A DNA stretch of 64,000 nt from [Mycobacterium] nativiensis (GCF_020172685.1 NZ_CP083986.1:3873738-3937737), one strand, 5' to 3'. Positions 1-9,544 are shown, counted from the first letter of the stretch. Notes: generated by a model from the letters alone, not told the origin. Translations and numbers: made by a program.

Positions 1-53
1 GAGATCCGCAACATCCCTCTTCGCCGGCAGCGTCAGATGTGTATAAGAGACAG
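1..53 (+). other. Sequencing adapter remnant (Tn5/Nextera) at contig end
   Basis: Positions 35-53 read AGATGTGTATAAGAGACAG, the 19-base Tn5 mosaic end used in Nextera libraries. Positions 21-34 match the rest of the read-1 adapter with one mismatch (TCGCCGGCAG instead of TCGTCGGCAG). Bases 1-20 resemble a degraded flow-cell primer plus index, which is inference. This stretch is artificial; genomic sequence starts at about 54. Reading through it gives the artefact peptides MYKRQ and MCIRD on the plus strand and LSLIHI on the minus strand. Confidence 0.95.
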
Positions 54-1226
54 GGCCGGGGCGGGCGCCGGAGCCGGCGGGGTCGGCGCCACCGTCAGGC
101 CGGCGAAGGGCGGGGGCGCCGGGATCAGCGGAACCGCCGGAACGGCATGCAGCGCGGCCAGACCCGACAGCCCCGCCAGCCCGGCCAGCGGGACGGCGGC
201 CAGCGGTGCCAGCGCGGTGGTCAGCATCGGCAGCACCATCGGGATCAGCACGATGGCCTGCTCCAGCAGCGTCTTGAGCAGAGCGATGACGTCGGTGATG
301 ATCGTGCCGATCGCCTGGACGGCGGTGAACATCAGGGTCGAGGCGATGGTGCCCGGGTTGCCGGAGGCGAACGCCGCGGTGATGTCGAAGGCGATGTAGG
401 CGAACGTCTGCGACAGGTAGGCGGCGAACGATCCGAAGTCCATCGGGTAGCCGAGTGCGAACGCGATGTTGTAGGGGCTCAGGAAGCTGAGCGGATTGCC
501 GGTCAGGGTCAGCCAGGGGTCGAACCCGGCGAAGATCGACTGGAAATAGGGGTTGGCGGCCAGCTCGTTGATCATCGGCTGCAGCACGTTGTTGTAGAAG
601 TCGGTGTAGCCGCTGTTCTGCAGCCACTCCATGATCTCGTTCTGACGGTCCGGCGGCAGCGGCGGCTGGCCGGCGTCGGCCGAGCCGGCCTTGGCGATCG
701 CCGGCGCGGCGGAGGTCTGCGGGCTCGACGCCACCGCCGACCCGGCGACGGCCTGATAGGTGGCCATCACGGCGGCGGCCTGCAGCCACATCCGCCCGTA
801 GTCGGCCTCGTTGAGCGCGATCGGGATGGTGTTGACGCCGAAGAAGTTGGTGCCCACCAGCACGGCGTGGGTGGCGTGGTTGGCGGCCAACTCGCCCAGC
901 GTCGGCATGGCCGCCAGCGCGGTGCTGTAGGCGGCGGCCGCGGTCTGCTGCTGGGCGGCCATCGCCGCACTGTTGACGCCTGCGTGGATCAGCCAGGCCA
1001 GATACGGCACGTTAGCCGCCACATACGCCTCAGCGCTCGGGCCCTGCCACGCCCCGGCCTGCACCGCACCCAACAGGGCGGTCAGCTCGTCGGCAATCTC
1101 GGCGTATTCGGCGCTCAGCGTGGTCCACGCCGCGGCCGATGCCAGCAGCGGACCGGCGCCGGGGCCGGCCGACAGCAACGTCGAATGGACTTCCGGTGGA
1201 GAGGCGATCCAGATCGGCGTGGTCAC
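54..1226 (-). CDS. PPE family protein, PPE2-like, 3' end missing
   Basis: The first 391 codons are present before the contig end. The N-terminus has the PPE signature (SPPEVHS, residues about 9-15) followed by the roughly 170-residue helical PPE domain with [16 protein letters not shown] Pro/Ala-rich, partly hydrophobic segment follows from about residue 300. As I recall it, the text closely follows M. tuberculosis PPE2 (Rv0256c), for example [25 protein letters not shown] proteins are type VII secretion substrates or surface proteins that usually pair with a PE protein. The start is GTG at 1226 with GAGAGAG about 10 bases upstream. The gene lies behind a cobalamin riboswitch, as PPE2-cobQ-cobU does in M. 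tuberculosis. The last residues encoded at 33-53 are adapter and should be discarded. Confidence 0.85.
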
Positions 1227-1271
1227 GTTCGCCAGCTCTCTCGGGGTACCTCGCCCCGAATCGGAGTTCGC

Positions 1272-1410
1272 GACGACGTGAGTGTCTGGCTCTCGGGGAT
1301 TCGCTCCCCGATAACAGTGGCGGGACCGCGCCGGATTCGCACCGGCTTCCTACATCGTCATCGCCTTACCCGGCGAATTGTCGCACGCCAAGGCTCACCG
1401 GCACCCGCCG
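1272..1410 (-). ncRNA. Cobalamin (B12) riboswitch
   Basis: On the minus strand, 1350-1314 holds the B12-box core: GGAAGCCGGTGCGAATCC followed by CCCGCCACTGT. Downstream, at 1293-1280, is the conserved GAGCCAGACACTC segment; between them is a GGGGAGCGAATCCCC stem. GGGTGCCGGTGAGCC (about 1406-1392) supplies the 5' part. The outer limits are estimates because I could not fold it. A small hairpin with GGGG/CCCC arms (1238-1256) lies just before the ribosome-binding site of the PPE gene and may be the expression platform. Expected behaviour is repression of the PPE gene when adenosylcobalamin is plentiful. Confidence 0.9.
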
Positions 1411-1462
1411 AGTGGGAAATCCACGACGACGCCGTCGGCGTTTCCGTCGTGGATTTCCCACT
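1411..1462 (-). terminator. Long perfect hairpin downstream of icd2
   Basis: An 18-base arm (AGTGGGAAATCCACGACG, 1411-1428) is repeated as its exact reverse complement at 1445-1462, around a 16-base GC-rich loop. It begins 35 bases after the icd2 stop and ends where the B12 riboswitch begins. This suits an intrinsic terminator insulating the PPE leader from icd2 read-through. There is no U tract, which is common in mycobacterial terminators. It could also be a processed small RNA or a repeat-element remnant. Confidence 0.7.
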
Positions 1463-1496
1463 GGGCGGGGCTTGGGCGGCACGGGTCCGCCCGGCC

Positions 1497-3731
1497 TCAG
1501 TCCTTGGCGTCGATCGCCGCGTTCAGCGTCGAGCTGGGCCGCATCACCGCCGAGGTCAGGTCGTGGTCCGGCGCGTAGTAGCCGCCGATGTCCACCGCCT
1601 TGCCCTGCACCACGTTCAGCTCACCCAGGATGACGTCCTCGTTCTTGGCCAACGTGTTCGCCAGCCCCGCGAAGTGCTTGGCCAGCTCGGCGTCCTCGGT
1701 CTGCGCGGCGAGCTCCTCCGCCCAGTGCTTGGCCAGGTAGAACTGGCTGCCGCGGTTGTCGAGCTCGCCGGTCTTGCGCGACGGGCTCTGGTTGGCGTCG
1801 AGCAGCTTGCCGATCGCCGAGTCCAGCGTCTCGCCCAGGATCTTGGCGCGGGCGTTGCCGGTCTTGGCGCCCAGGTCGTCGAAGCTGGCGCCCAGCGCCA
1901 GGAACTCGCCGAGCGAGTCCCAGCGCAGGTGGTTCTCCTCCACCAGTTGCTTGACGTGCTTGGGGGCCGAACCGCCCGCGCCCGTCTCGTACATGCCGCC
2001 CCCGGCCATCAGCGGCACGATCGAGAGCATCTTGGCGCTGGTGCCCAGCTCCAGGATCGGGAACAGGTCGGTGAGGTAGTCGCGCAGGATGTTGCCGGTG
2101 GCGGCGATGGTGTCCTGGCCACGGATCAGCCGCTCCAGCGTGTAGCGCATGGCCCACACCTGCGGCATGATCTGGATCTCCAGGCCCTCGGTGTCGTGGT
2201 CTTTGAGGTAGGTCTTGACCTTCGTGCGCAGTTCGGCCTCGTGCGGACGCTCGGTGTCCAGCCAGAACACCACGGTCATTCCCGATGCCCGCGCCCGCTG
2301 GACGGCCAGCTTCACCCAGTCCCGGATGGCGGCGTCGGTGACCGTGCACAGCCGCCAGATGTCGCCGGCCTCCACCTTCTGGGTCAGCAGCACCTCACCG
2401 GTGGCCAGGTCCACGATGTCAGCGACGCCGGCCTCGGGGACCTCGAAGGTCTTGTCGTGGCTGCCGTACTCCTCGGCCTGCTGGGCCATCAGGCCGACGT
2501 TGGGCACGGTGCCCATGGTGGCCGGATCGAACTGACCGTGGGTCTTGCAGAAGTTGATCATCTCCTGGTAGATCCGCGCGAACGTCGACTCGGGGTTGAC
2601 TGCCTTGGTGTCCCTCGGCCGCCCGTCGGCGCCGTACATCTTGCCGCCGGCCCGGATCATCGCCGGCATCGAGGCGTCGACGATCACATCCGACGGCGAG
2701 TGGAAGTTGGTGATGCCGTTGGCCGAGTCCACCATCGCCAGCTTCGGGCGGTGCTCGTGGCAGGCGTGCATGTCCTCGATGACCTCCTCGCGCTGGGAGG
2801 CCGGCAGGGTCTCGATCTTGTTGTAGAGGTCGACCAAACCGTTGTTGACGTTGACGCCCAGGTCGTCGAAAAGCTTCTGGTGCTTGGCGAATGCGTCCTT
2901 GTAGAACACCTTGATGGCGTGGCCGAACACGATGGGGTGGCTGACCTTCATCATGGTCGCCTTGACGTGCAGGGAGAACATCACGCCGGTCTTGTGGGCG
3001 TCCTCCATCTGCTCCTCGTAGAACTCGCGCAGCGCCTTGACACTCATGAACATCGAGTCGATGACCGTGCCGCTCAGCAGCGACACCTTCTCCTTGAGCA
3101 CAATCGTGTTGCCGCTCTTGGTCGTCAGCTGCATCTTGACGTCGCGGTCGCGGTCCAACGTCATCGACTTCTCACCGTGGTAGAAGTCGCCGTGGCGCAT
3201 CGTCGCCACGTGCGTGCGCGAGGCCTGCGACCACTCGCCCATGCTGTGCGGGTGCTTGCGCGCGTACTCCTTGACCGCCTTGGGCGCCCGACGGTCCGAG
3301 TTACCTTCCCGCAGTACCGGGTTCACCGCACTGCCCAGGCATTTCGCGTAACGGTCGTGAATCTCGCGTTCCTGGTCGGACTTGGGGTCTTCGGGGTAGT
3401 CCGGCAGCTTGAAGCCCTTGCCCTGCAGCTCCTTGATGGCGGAGACCAGCTGCGGCACCGAGGCACTGATGTTGGGCAGCTTGATGATCGTGGTGTCCGA
3501 CAGGTGGGTCATCCGGCCGAGTTCGGCCAGGTTGTCCGGCACCCGCTGCTCGTCGGTCAGGCAGTCGGGGAATGCGGCCAGGATGCGGGCCGCCAGCGAG
3601 ATGTCACTGGGTTTGACGTCGATACCCGCGGGCCCGGTGAAGGCCTGCACGATCGGCAGGAACGAGTACGTCGCCAACAGCGGCGCCTCGTCGGTCAGCG
3701 TGTAGATGATGGTCGGCTGGTCGGCGCACAT
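1497..3731 (-). CDS. icd2: Isocitrate dehydrogenase, NADP-dependent, monomeric type
   Basis: This cytoplasmic TCA enzyme oxidises isocitrate to 2-oxoglutarate with reduction of NADP. The 744-residue product has the normal length of the monomeric family, not the roughly 410 residues of the dimeric form. The start at [15 protein letters not shown] (ATG at 3731) is chosen because family homology begins there; the frame stays open upstream. The family blocks [14 protein letters not shown] and the nucleotide-binding stretch around [15 protein letters not shown] and [12 protein letters not shown] are present near residues 560-610. It is divergent from the methionine operon. In M. tuberculosis this position next to metC holds the dimeric icd1, so the locus carries the other isozyme. 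Confidence 0.95.
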   Translation of the reverse strand: MCADQPTIIYTLTDEAPLLATYSFLPIVQAFTGPAGIDVKPSDISLAARILAAFPDCLTDEQRVPDNLAELGRMTHLSDTTIIKLPNISASVPQLVSAIKELQGKGFKLPDYPEDPKSDQEREIHDRYAKCLGSAVNPVLREGNSDRRAPKAVKEYARKHPHSMGEWSQASRTHVATMRHGDFYHGEKSMTLDRDRDVKMQLTTKSGNTIVLKEKVSLLSGTVIDSMFMSVKALREFYEEQMEDAHKTGVMFSLHVKATMMKVSHPIVFGHAIKVFYKDAFAKHQKLFDDLGVNVNNGLVDLYNKIETLPASQREEVIEDMHACHEHRPKLAMVDSANGITNFHSPSDVIVDASMPAMIRAGGKMYGADGRPRDTKAVNPESTFARIYQEMINFCKTHGQFDPATMGTVPNVGLMAQQAEEYGSHDKTFEVPEAGVADIVDLATGEVLLTQKVEAGDIWRLCTVTDAAIRDWVKLAVQRARASGMTVVFWLDTERPHEAELRTKVKTYLKDHDTEGLEIQIMPQVWAMRYTLERLIRGQDTIAATGNILRDYLTDLFPILELGTSAKMLSIVPLMAGGGMYETGAGGSAPKHVKQLVEENHLRWDSLGEFLALGASFDDLGAKTGNARAKILGETLDSAIGKLLDANQSPSRKTGELDNRGSQFYLAKHWAEELAAQTEDAELAKHFAGLANTLAKNEDVILGELNVVQGKAVDIGGYYAPDHDLTSAVMRPSSTLNAAIDAKD

Positions 3732-3837
3732 GGCTGTTCTCCCGGCGTCAGGTTCGTGGCGAACGATTTGTGCCGCGTGGTACACGGCGCGATCAGTATC
3801 TCGCACCCCAGCGGCGCGTTCGCCGCCGGTGAGCAGG

Positions 3838-3867
3838 TGGCGACACCTCCACGAGATGCGATAGGCT
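3838..3867 (+). promoter_or_regulatory. Predicted promoter of the metY-metX operon
   Basis: TAGGCT at 3862-3867 fits the TANNNT consensus for a mycobacterial -10 hexamer, with a weak -35 (TGGCGA, 3838-3843) 18 bases upstream. The predicted transcription start lies at about 3874, exactly where the SAM-IV aptamer begins. Confidence 0.5.
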
Positions 3868-3874
3868 GCGAAGC

Positions 3875-3995
3875 GGTCATGAGTGCCAGCGCTAAGCCCC
3901 GGCTTGCTGGCCGGCAACCCTCCAACCGCGGTGGGGTGCCCCGGGTGATTGACCGGGTTGAGTAGCCACCGTCGGCTATCCGGCAAGCGCGGGTC
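3875..3995 (+). ncRNA. SAM-IV riboswitch
   Basis: The segment from GGTCATGAGTGCCAGC through the pseudoknot-forming GCAAGCGCGGGTC matches, nearly base for base in my memory, the actinobacterial SAM-IV aptamer known from mycobacteria. Visible elements are CCCCGGCTTGCTGGCCGGCAA, CTCCAACCGCGGTGGGG, GGTGATTGACCGGGTTGAG and the TAGCCACC...GGCTA hairpin. It binds S-adenosylmethionine and lowers expression of methionine genes. The CCCCC at about 4008-4012 could pair with the AGGGGAA ribosome-binding site at 4021, which would place the following short ORF under riboswitch control; that pairing is inference. Confidence 0.95.
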
Positions 3996-4031
3996 CGCCA
4001 CAACGGGCCCCCAAGTAGACAGGGGAACCTG

Positions 4032-4076
4032 ATGCGTGCCTCTATCGGCCTGCTCGTTGGTTGTTGTTGTCACTGA
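4032..4076 (+). CDS. Poly-cysteine leader peptide (uORF)
   Basis: ATG at 4032 opens a 14-codon frame, [14 protein letters not shown], ending in TGA at 4074-4076. It has an AGGGGAA ribosome-binding site immediately upstream and lies between the SAM-IV riboswitch and metY. Three consecutive cysteine codons just before the stop are the hallmark of the cysteine-responsive attenuator uORFs described in mycobacteria. When cysteine is short, ribosomes should stall on the Cys codons and alter expression of the downstream gene. The metY start at 4126 has only a weak ribosome-binding site, which fits coupled control. The regulatory role is inferred from position and content. Confidence 0.75.
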   Translation: MRASIGLLVGCCCH

Positions 4077-4125
4077 AGCTACTCCTGCCACAGCGATCAC
4101 ACCTTCCATCAGAAAGCATTCACAC

Positions 4126-5460
4126 ATGACCGCCGGTAATAACTGGTCGTTCGAGACCAAGCAGATCCACGTCGGCCACGCCGGTGACCCCGAGACCGGG
4201 TCCCGGGCACTGCCGATCTACCAGACCACCTCGTATGTCTTCAGCGACACCGACGAGGCCGCCGCCCGCTTCGCGCTGGCCGAGCCGGGCAATATCTACA
4301 CCCGGCTGACCAACCCGACCAGCGCGGTCATCGAGGAGCGCATCGCCGCGCTGGAGGGCGGTGTGGGGGCGACGCTGCTGTCCTCGGGACAGTCCGCCAG
4401 CACGTTCGCGATCTTCAACCTGGCCGGCGCCGGCGACCACATCGTGGCCAGCCCGCGGCTGTACGGCGGCACCTACAACCTGTTCCGCTACTCGCTGCCC
4501 AAGCTGGGCATCGAGGTCAGCTTCGTCGAGGATCCCGACAATCTGGACTCCTGGCGGGCGGCGGTGCGGCCGAACACCAAGGCGTTCTACGCCGAGAGCA
4601 TCTCCAACCCCAAGATCGACCTGCTGGACACCCCGGGAGTGTCCGCGGTGGCCCACGAGAACGGGGTGCCGCTGATCGTCGACAACACGATCGCGACCCC
4701 GTACCTGATCCAGCCGATCAGCCAGGGCGCCGACATCGTCGTGCACTCGGCCACCAAGTACCTGGGCGGGCACGGCACCGCGATCGCCGGCGTGATCGTC
4801 GACGGCGGCAACTTCGACTGGACCCAGGGCCGCCATCCGAGCTTCACCACTCCCGACCCCAGCTACAACGGCCTGGTCTACGCCGACCTGGGCCCGCCGG
4901 CGTACGCGATCAAGATCCGCGCCCAGCTGATGCGCGACTACGGATCGGTGGCCTCACCGTTCAACGCGTTCCTGATCGCCCAGGGCCTGGAGACGCTGAG
5001 CCTGCGGATCGAGCGGCATGTCGCCAACGCCCAGCGGGTCGCGGAATTCCTGGAGGCGCGCGAGGACGTGCTGAGCGTCAACTACGCCGGGCTGCCCAGC
5101 TCGCCGTGGCACCAGCGCGCACAGCAGCTGGCCCCCAAGGGCGTCGGCGGTGTGCTGTCGTTCGAGGTGGCCGGCAGGGGGCAGGGCGGCGGCCTAGAAG
5201 CAGGGAAGGCCTTCGTCAACGCGCTGAAGCTGCACAGCCACGTCGCCAACATCGGCGATGTGCGCTCGCTGGTCATCCACCCGGCTTCCACCACGCACAG
5301 CCAGCTCTCCGGAGACGAACTGCTGTCCACCGGCGTCACCCCTGGCCTGGTCCGACTGGCGGTCGGCATCGAGGGCATCGACGACATCCTGGCCGATCTC
5401 GAACTCGGATTCGCCGCGGCGGCGCAGCTCGGCGAGGCGTCGGCGCTGGCGGCGCACTGA
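4126..5460 (+). CDS. metY: O-acetylhomoserine sulfhydrylase (annotated metC in M. tuberculosis)
   Basis: This PLP enzyme of the Cys/Met metabolism family makes homocysteine from O-acetyl-L-homoserine and sulfide. The 444-residue product shows the family features: YQTTSYVF near residue 27, the substrate-binding YGGTYN, and the PLP lysine in [10 protein letters not shown]. It matches Rv3340 (metC) almost throughout. An in-frame extension to 4036 exists, but ATG 4126 gives the conserved N-terminus ([11 protein letters not shown]). It is the first gene of an operon with metX (12 bases downstream) and a methyltransferase, behind a SAM-IV riboswitch and a poly-Cys uORF, so both methyl-donor and cysteine status may set its level. 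Confidence 0.96.
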   Translation: MTAGNNWSFETKQIHVGHAGDPETGSRALPIYQTTSYVFSDTDEAAARFALAEPGNIYTRLTNPTSAVIEERIAALEGGVGATLLSSGQSASTFAIFNLAGAGDHIVASPRLYGGTYNLFRYSLPKLGIEVSFVEDPDNLDSWRAAVRPNTKAFYAESISNPKIDLLDTPGVSAVAHENGVPLIVDNTIATPYLIQPISQGADIVVHSATKYLGGHGTAIAGVIVDGGNFDWTQGRHPSFTTPDPSYNGLVYADLGPPAYAIKIRAQLMRDYGSVASPFNAFLIAQGLETLSLRIERHVANAQRVAEFLEAREDVLSVNYAGLPSSPWHQRAQQLAPKGVGGVLSFEVAGRGQGGGLEAGKAFVNALKLHSHVANIGDVRSLVIHPASTTHSQLSGDELLSTGVTPGLVRLAVGIEGIDDILADLELGFAAAAQLGEASALAAH

Positions 5461-5472
5461 GGCGGACCTGAG

Positions 5473-6612
5473 GTGACGATCTCCGACGTGTCGACGCAGA
5501 AGCTGCCAGCCCCGGGTGAGACCGGGGTGGTCGGCATCGGCTCGCTGCGGCTGGAGAACGGCGCGGTGCTCGACGATGTCAGCATCGCCGTGCAGCGCTG
5601 GGGTGAGCTGTCGCCGCAGCGCGACAACGTCGTCATGGTGCTGCACGCACTGACCGGGGACTCGCACGTCACCGGCCCGGCCGGGCCCGGGCACCCCACC
5701 GTGGGCTGGTGGGACGGGATTATCGGCCCGGGCGCCCCGATCGACACGAACCGCTGGTGCGCGGTGGCCACGAACGCACTGGGCGGCTGCCGCGGATCGA
5801 CCGGCCCGGGATCGCTGGCCCGCGATGGAAAACCTTGGGGTTCAAGGTTCCCCGCGATCTCTATTCGCGACCAGGTTCAGGCCGACATCGCCGCGCTGGC
5901 CGCACTGGGCATCACCGAGGTGGCGGCCGTGGTGGGCGGCTCGATGGGCGGCGCCCGCGCGCTGGAGTGGATGGTCGGCAACCCGGACCGGGTGGGCGCC
6001 GGCCTGCTGCTGGCCGTGGGAGCGCGCGCGACCGCCGACCAGATCGGCACCCAGAGCACTCAGATCGCGGCGATCAAGGCCGACCCGGACTGGCAGGGCG
6101 GCGACTACCACGGCAGCGGCCGCAGCCCCGATGCCGGACTGGCGATCGCCCGGCGCATTGCGCACCTGACCTACCGCGGCGAGGCCGAATTGGATCGGCG
6201 GTTCGCCAACACCTCCCAGGACGGCGAGAACCCGGCTGCCGGCGGCCGCTACGCGGTGGAGAGCTACCTGGGTCACCAGGGCGGCAAGTTGGTCGCCCGG
6301 TTCGACGCCGGAAGTTACGTGACCCTGACCGAATCACTGTCGGGCTACGACGTGGGCCGTGGACGGGGCGGGGTGGCAGCGGCGCTGCGGGGCTGTCCGG
6401 TGCCGGCCGTGGTCGCCGGGATCACCTCCGACCGGCTGTATCCGCTTCGGCTGCAGGCTGAGCTGGCCGATCTGCTGCCCGGCTGCGACGGGCTGCAGAC
6501 ACTCGACTCCGACTGCGGCCACGACGGCTTCCTACTGGAGACCGAGCGGGTCGGGGAACTGATCCGCCAGACCCTGGATTTGGCAGGCCCGGCCGGGGAC
6601 CACCGGCGGTGA
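5473..6612 (+). CDS. metX: Homoserine O-acetyltransferase
   Basis: The enzyme transfers acetyl from acetyl-CoA to homoserine, providing the substrate of MetY. The 379 residues equal the length of M. tuberculosis MetA (Rv3341). The alpha/beta-hydrolase nucleophile motif GGSMGG is near residue 157, preceded by [12 protein letters not shown]. The catalytic His lies in DCGHDGF near the C-terminus and the catalytic Asp in TSDRLYP. The start is GTG at 5473, 12 bases after metY. The stop overlaps the start of the next gene (GTGA at 6609-6612), indicating translational coupling. Confidence 0.96.
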   Translation: MTISDVSTQKLPAPGETGVVGIGSLRLENGAVLDDVSIAVQRWGELSPQRDNVVMVLHALTGDSHVTGPAGPGHPTVGWWDGIIGPGAPIDTNRWCAVATNALGGCRGSTGPGSLARDGKPWGSRFPAISIRDQVQADIAALAALGITEVAAVVGGSMGGARALEWMVGNPDRVGAGLLLAVGARATADQIGTQSTQIAAIKADPDWQGGDYHGSGRSPDAGLAIARRIAHLTYRGEAELDRRFANTSQDGENPAAGGRYAVESYLGHQGGKLVARFDAGSYVTLTESLSGYDVGRGRGGVAAALRGCPVPAVVAGITSDRLYPLRLQAELADLLPGCDGLQTLDSDCGHDGFLLETERVGELIRQTLDLAGPAGDHRR

Positions 6613-7358
6613 GCGCGTCGCGGCAGGCTCGGCACGACCGATCGCTGTCGTTCGGTTCGCAGGCTTCCGCCTACGAGCGGGGTCGGCCGTCCTATCCCCC
6701 GGATGCCATCGACTGGCTGCTGCCGCCAGGTGCCCGTGACGTCCTCGACCTGGGTGCCGGTACCGGCAAACTGACGGCGCGGCTGGTGGAGCGCGGCCTG
6801 GACGTGGTGGCGGTGGACCCGATCGCCGAGATGCTCGAGGTGCTGGCCGCGGCGCTGCCGCAGACCCCGGCCCTGCTCGGGACGGCCGAGCAGATCCCGT
6901 TGCCGGACAACAGCGTTGACGCCGTGCTGGTGGCGCAGGCCTGGCATTGGTTCGACGCCTCCCGGGCCATCCCCGAGCTGGTACGGGTGCTGCGGCCCGG
7001 CGGCCGGTTGGGCCTGGTGTGGAACACCCGTGACGAACGGCTGGGCTGGGTGAAGGAGTTGGGCAACATCATCGGCCGCGAGGACGCCCGCGACGTGGTG
7101 GACGCCGGGGTGAGCCTGCCCGAACCGTTCGGCGACATCGAGAACCACCAGGTGGAGTGGACCAACTACCTGACCCCGCAGGCGTTGATCGACCTGGTTG
7201 CCTCGCGCAGCTACTGCATCACCTCACCGGACGCGGTGCGCACCAGGACGCTCGACCAGGTGCGGCAACTGCTGACCACCCATCCGGCGCTGGCCGGCTC
7301 GACCGGGCTGGCGCTGCCCTACATCACGGTGTGCATGCGCGCGACGTTGGCCCAGTAG
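6609..7358 (+). CDS. SAM-dependent methyltransferase (Rv3342-like)
   Basis: This 249-residue class I methyltransferase has motif [14 protein letters not shown] near residue 47, followed by [10 protein letters not shown] and the post-motif [10 protein letters not shown] typical of the Methyltransf_11 group. GTG at 6609 overlaps the metX stop, so it is the third gene of the methionine operon, as Rv3342 is in M. tuberculosis. Its substrate is unknown. Co-expression with SAM-supply genes under a SAM riboswitch suggests a role tied to methyl-group balance, but that is inference. Confidence 0.9.
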   Translation: MSASRQARHDRSLSFGSQASAYERGRPSYPPDAIDWLLPPGARDVLDLGAGTGKLTARLVERGLDVVAVDPIAEMLEVLAAALPQTPALLGTAEQIPLPDNSVDAVLVAQAWHWFDASRAIPELVRVLRPGGRLGLVWNTRDERLGWVKELGNIIGREDARDVVDAGVSLPEPFGDIENHQVEWTNYLTPQALIDLVASRSYCITSPDAVRTRTLDQVRQLLTTHPALAGSTGLALPYITVCMRATLAQ

Positions 7359-7372
7359 GCGGCGACAACCGA

Positions 7373-7858
7373 TCAGGCGCCGAAGTCGAACAGGGTGTAC
7401 TCCTGACCGAACAGGCCGACGACGTCCTCCATACCGATGACATTGCCTGAGGAACTCAACGTCTCGGTCAAGGTGTTGGACCACAGCGCGGTCCCGCCAC
7501 CGGCCTCCGAGTTCTCGTAGATATTGATGATGTCGCCGGTATCGGAACCATTGACGTACTCGTGGTAGCTGTCGCTGCTGGTGCCGATAAACAGCCATCC
7601 CAGGTTTTCATCGGTTTGGGTCCAGGTGCCGATCGCACCGGCGTCCCCGGCGGTCGGGTTCGTCATGTCCTTCACGACACCGCTGAACGTGTCGGTTCCC
7701 AGTTGGCTGGGCGGAGGACCGTAACCCAGCAACTCCAGATTCTCCAGCTGGTCGGGATCGGCTGCGGCAAGTGCGCTGGTCATCGTGGCGATCAGCGGGG
7801 AGCCAACTGCGACACCGATCAGGGCTGCGGCGCAACGCCGCTGCAAGGTACTCATCAT
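7373..7858 (-). CDS. Small exported protein of unknown function
   Basis: The product is about 161 residues. An N-terminal signal peptide (MMSTLQRRCAAALIGVAVGS, then a hydrophobic stretch ending SALAAADP) is followed by a mature domain of about 130 residues rich in Gly, Asp, Ser and Thr with no motif I recognise. ATG 7858 is preferred over ATG 7870 because GGGAG lies 5 bases before it. It converges on the methionine operon and sits downstream of a PE-PPE-domain gene on the same strand. The AT-rich leader contains an inverted repeat at 7879-7896. Confidence 0.7.
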   Translation of the reverse strand: MMSTLQRRCAAALIGVAVGSPLIATMTSALAAADPDQLENLELLGYGPPPSQLGTDTFSGVVKDMTNPTAGDAGAIGTWTQTDENLGWLFIGTSSDSYHEYVNGSDTGDIINIYENSEAGGGTALWSNTLTETLSSSGNVIGMEDVVGLFGQEYTLFDFGA

Positions 7859-7878
7859 CGCCACTCCCATCGTTCTGT

Positions 7879-7896
7879 GGATATTCCGCGATATCC
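7879..7896. promoter_or_regulatory. Inverted repeat upstream of the small exported protein
   Basis: GGATAT and ATATCC flank the 6-base spacer TCCGCG, about 21 bases upstream of the predicted start at 7858. It sits in a 133-base AT-rich gap (7859-7991) that is unusual in this GC-rich window. A repressor site is possible; the regulator is unknown. Confidence 0.4.
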
Positions 7897-7991
7897 CTAC
7901 ATATGGGCACAGTATTTCCGGCGCTTTTCACGGTCAATAGATGGAAGATTAATTCAGCCGATCTTCGATTCCCGGGGTCAATTATCCCTAT

Positions 7992-9494
7992 TTAGCAGAA
8001 GCGCCAAAAAAGGTCCGCAAAACTGTCGGCGATCGACTGCAGCCCGCTCATGACGGTCATCAATTCGAACCCGATGGCCGTACCGGCCAGGCCGATGTCG
8101 GCGGCGATCGGCATGCCGATGGCGTTCACCAATGAGGTCAGCAGATCATCGCCGGTCGCGAATGCGTTGAGGAACAGGCTGATGTCGTAGGCGGGCATGG
8201 TGGTCAGCAATGCGTTGATGATGTCCGCCGTCGGCAACAGCATCGAATACAGCGACGAGGCCGCGCCGCTGAAAGCGTTGACGATGTCGGTGAAACTGGG
8301 CAACACGAAATCCGCCCCGGAAGCCGAGCCACCGAGCGCATCCCCCAGCGACAGGTGCCCCAGGTCGTAGAGGAAGTCGTTGAATCCGTGCTGCGCCCCC
8401 TGCGCCAGCGAGTTCAGCAACTGACCGAAGTCGATGTCCTGCGGGAACACTCCGAAGGTGGTGAGCTGATTCGCCGGGCCCATGTCCCAGCCACCATGGG
8501 TCAGCACCCCGTCGACGTAGGTGTCGACGTTGCCGTAACCCAGGTCGACCAGGATCCTGGTGACCGGGTCCAGCAGGTCGTTCAGCGCCTGACCGATCAC
8601 CGGGATGCCCAGCAGCGGCTGTAACAACGGAAGTACGTCGGTGGGGATCATGTAGTAGTCGGTGTTGAGGGCGGCCGAGACGCCCTCGGGCAGCGCCAGG
8701 GGCCCCTCGTAGTTGGTCGATCCCAGCAGCAGCTGTGCGCTGTCGATGGAATCCGGCCGGCTGTAGCCGGGGCCGTGCACGAACGCGATCCCCAGGATGG
8801 CGTTGAGGGTCGACAGCAAGTTCAGCGGATAGCGCGGGAAGTCGGCGAAGCCGTCGTATTCGGCGATGTAGATGTCGGTCGCGTACGGGGTGTCGGGCGT
8901 GGCCCCGTAGAAGTCGATTCCCATGGACGGGATGTACAGCGGGACGTCCGGGATTGCGAAGCGGGACAGTAGGCCCCCGTTGGGGAACATCTCGTTGGCG
9001 ATCAAGACGAACGACAGCTGGTCCGGGTCGGGCGCACCGTTCATGGCGACCAGGTTGTTCATCTCCAGCGAGGAGAGCACGGCGCTCTGCGAGACGCCGT
9101 AGACCACCAGGTTGTCACCGGCCTGGAGGTGGTCGCGGATCGTCGAGTCGAGGATCCGGACGCCCTGGTCCACCGAGGTGTCCAACGGCAGGCTCTTGAC
9201 CCCGGTGCCCGGATACAGGCCCTCCGGGGTGAACACGCCCTTCATGGTGTAGTCGCCGTGTCCGAGATGCCCGAGGTACTTGGCGGCCCCATTGAAGTCC
9301 CATGGCCCGGGAATGGGTGTACCGCTGCCGCCCATGATCAGCGCCACGTTGTCCAGCAAGGCCACGTCGGCGACTACCGCTCGCGCCCCGGACATCAGGG
9401 CCGGCACCGGGATCGGCGACGCGGCCATGACAGCGGCACTGGAAACGGCCACGGCCGCAACACTCAGCGAATGAGACATACGGCTCACCTTCAT
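7992..9494 (-). CDS. PE-PPE domain protein (alpha/beta-hydrolase fold), exported
   Basis: The 500-residue product has an N-terminal signal sequence (MKVSRMSHSLSVAAVAVSSA...) and then a PE-PPE (PF08237-type) serine hydrolase domain. Visible are the oxyanion segment ALIMGGSGTPIPG near residue 50 and the nucleophile motif YGVSQSAVLSS near residue 125. Known PE-PPE-domain proteins act as esterases or as trehalose-lipid acyltransferases, but here the PE or PPE module is replaced by a signal peptide. The start is ATG 9494 with GGAGGT (9500-9505) five bases upstream; an upstream ATG at 9521 lacks such a site. The substrate is unknown. Confidence 0.85.
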   Translation of the reverse strand: MKVSRMSHSLSVAAVAVSSAAVMAASPIPVPALMSGARAVVADVALLDNVALIMGGSGTPIPGPWDFNGAAKYLGHLGHGDYTMKGVFTPEGLYPGTGVKSLPLDTSVDQGVRILDSTIRDHLQAGDNLVVYGVSQSAVLSSLEMNNLVAMNGAPDPDQLSFVLIANEMFPNGGLLSRFAIPDVPLYIPSMGIDFYGATPDTPYATDIYIAEYDGFADFPRYPLNLLSTLNAILGIAFVHGPGYSRPDSIDSAQLLLGSTNYEGPLALPEGVSAALNTDYYMIPTDVLPLLQPLLGIPVIGQALNDLLDPVTRILVDLGYGNVDTYVDGVLTHGGWDMGPANQLTTFGVFPQDIDFGQLLNSLAQGAQHGFNDFLYDLGHLSLGDALGGSASGADFVLPSFTDIVNAFSGAASSLYSMLLPTADIINALLTTMPAYDISLFLNAFATGDDLLTSLVNAIGMPIAADIGLAGTAIGFELMTVMSGLQSIADSFADLFWRFC

Positions 9495-9544
9495 TGGCGA
9501 CCTCCGGCGGCGAAACGGCATTGCTTACTGTCCGCATCACAGTA

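Noticed and set aside
39..3965. A 1308-codon plus-strand open frame starting in the adapter
   Set aside because: It is antisense to the PPE and icd2 genes, starts with adapter-encoded MYKRQ, and is Arg/Gly/Gln-rich low-complexity text typical of shadow frames in GC-rich DNA.
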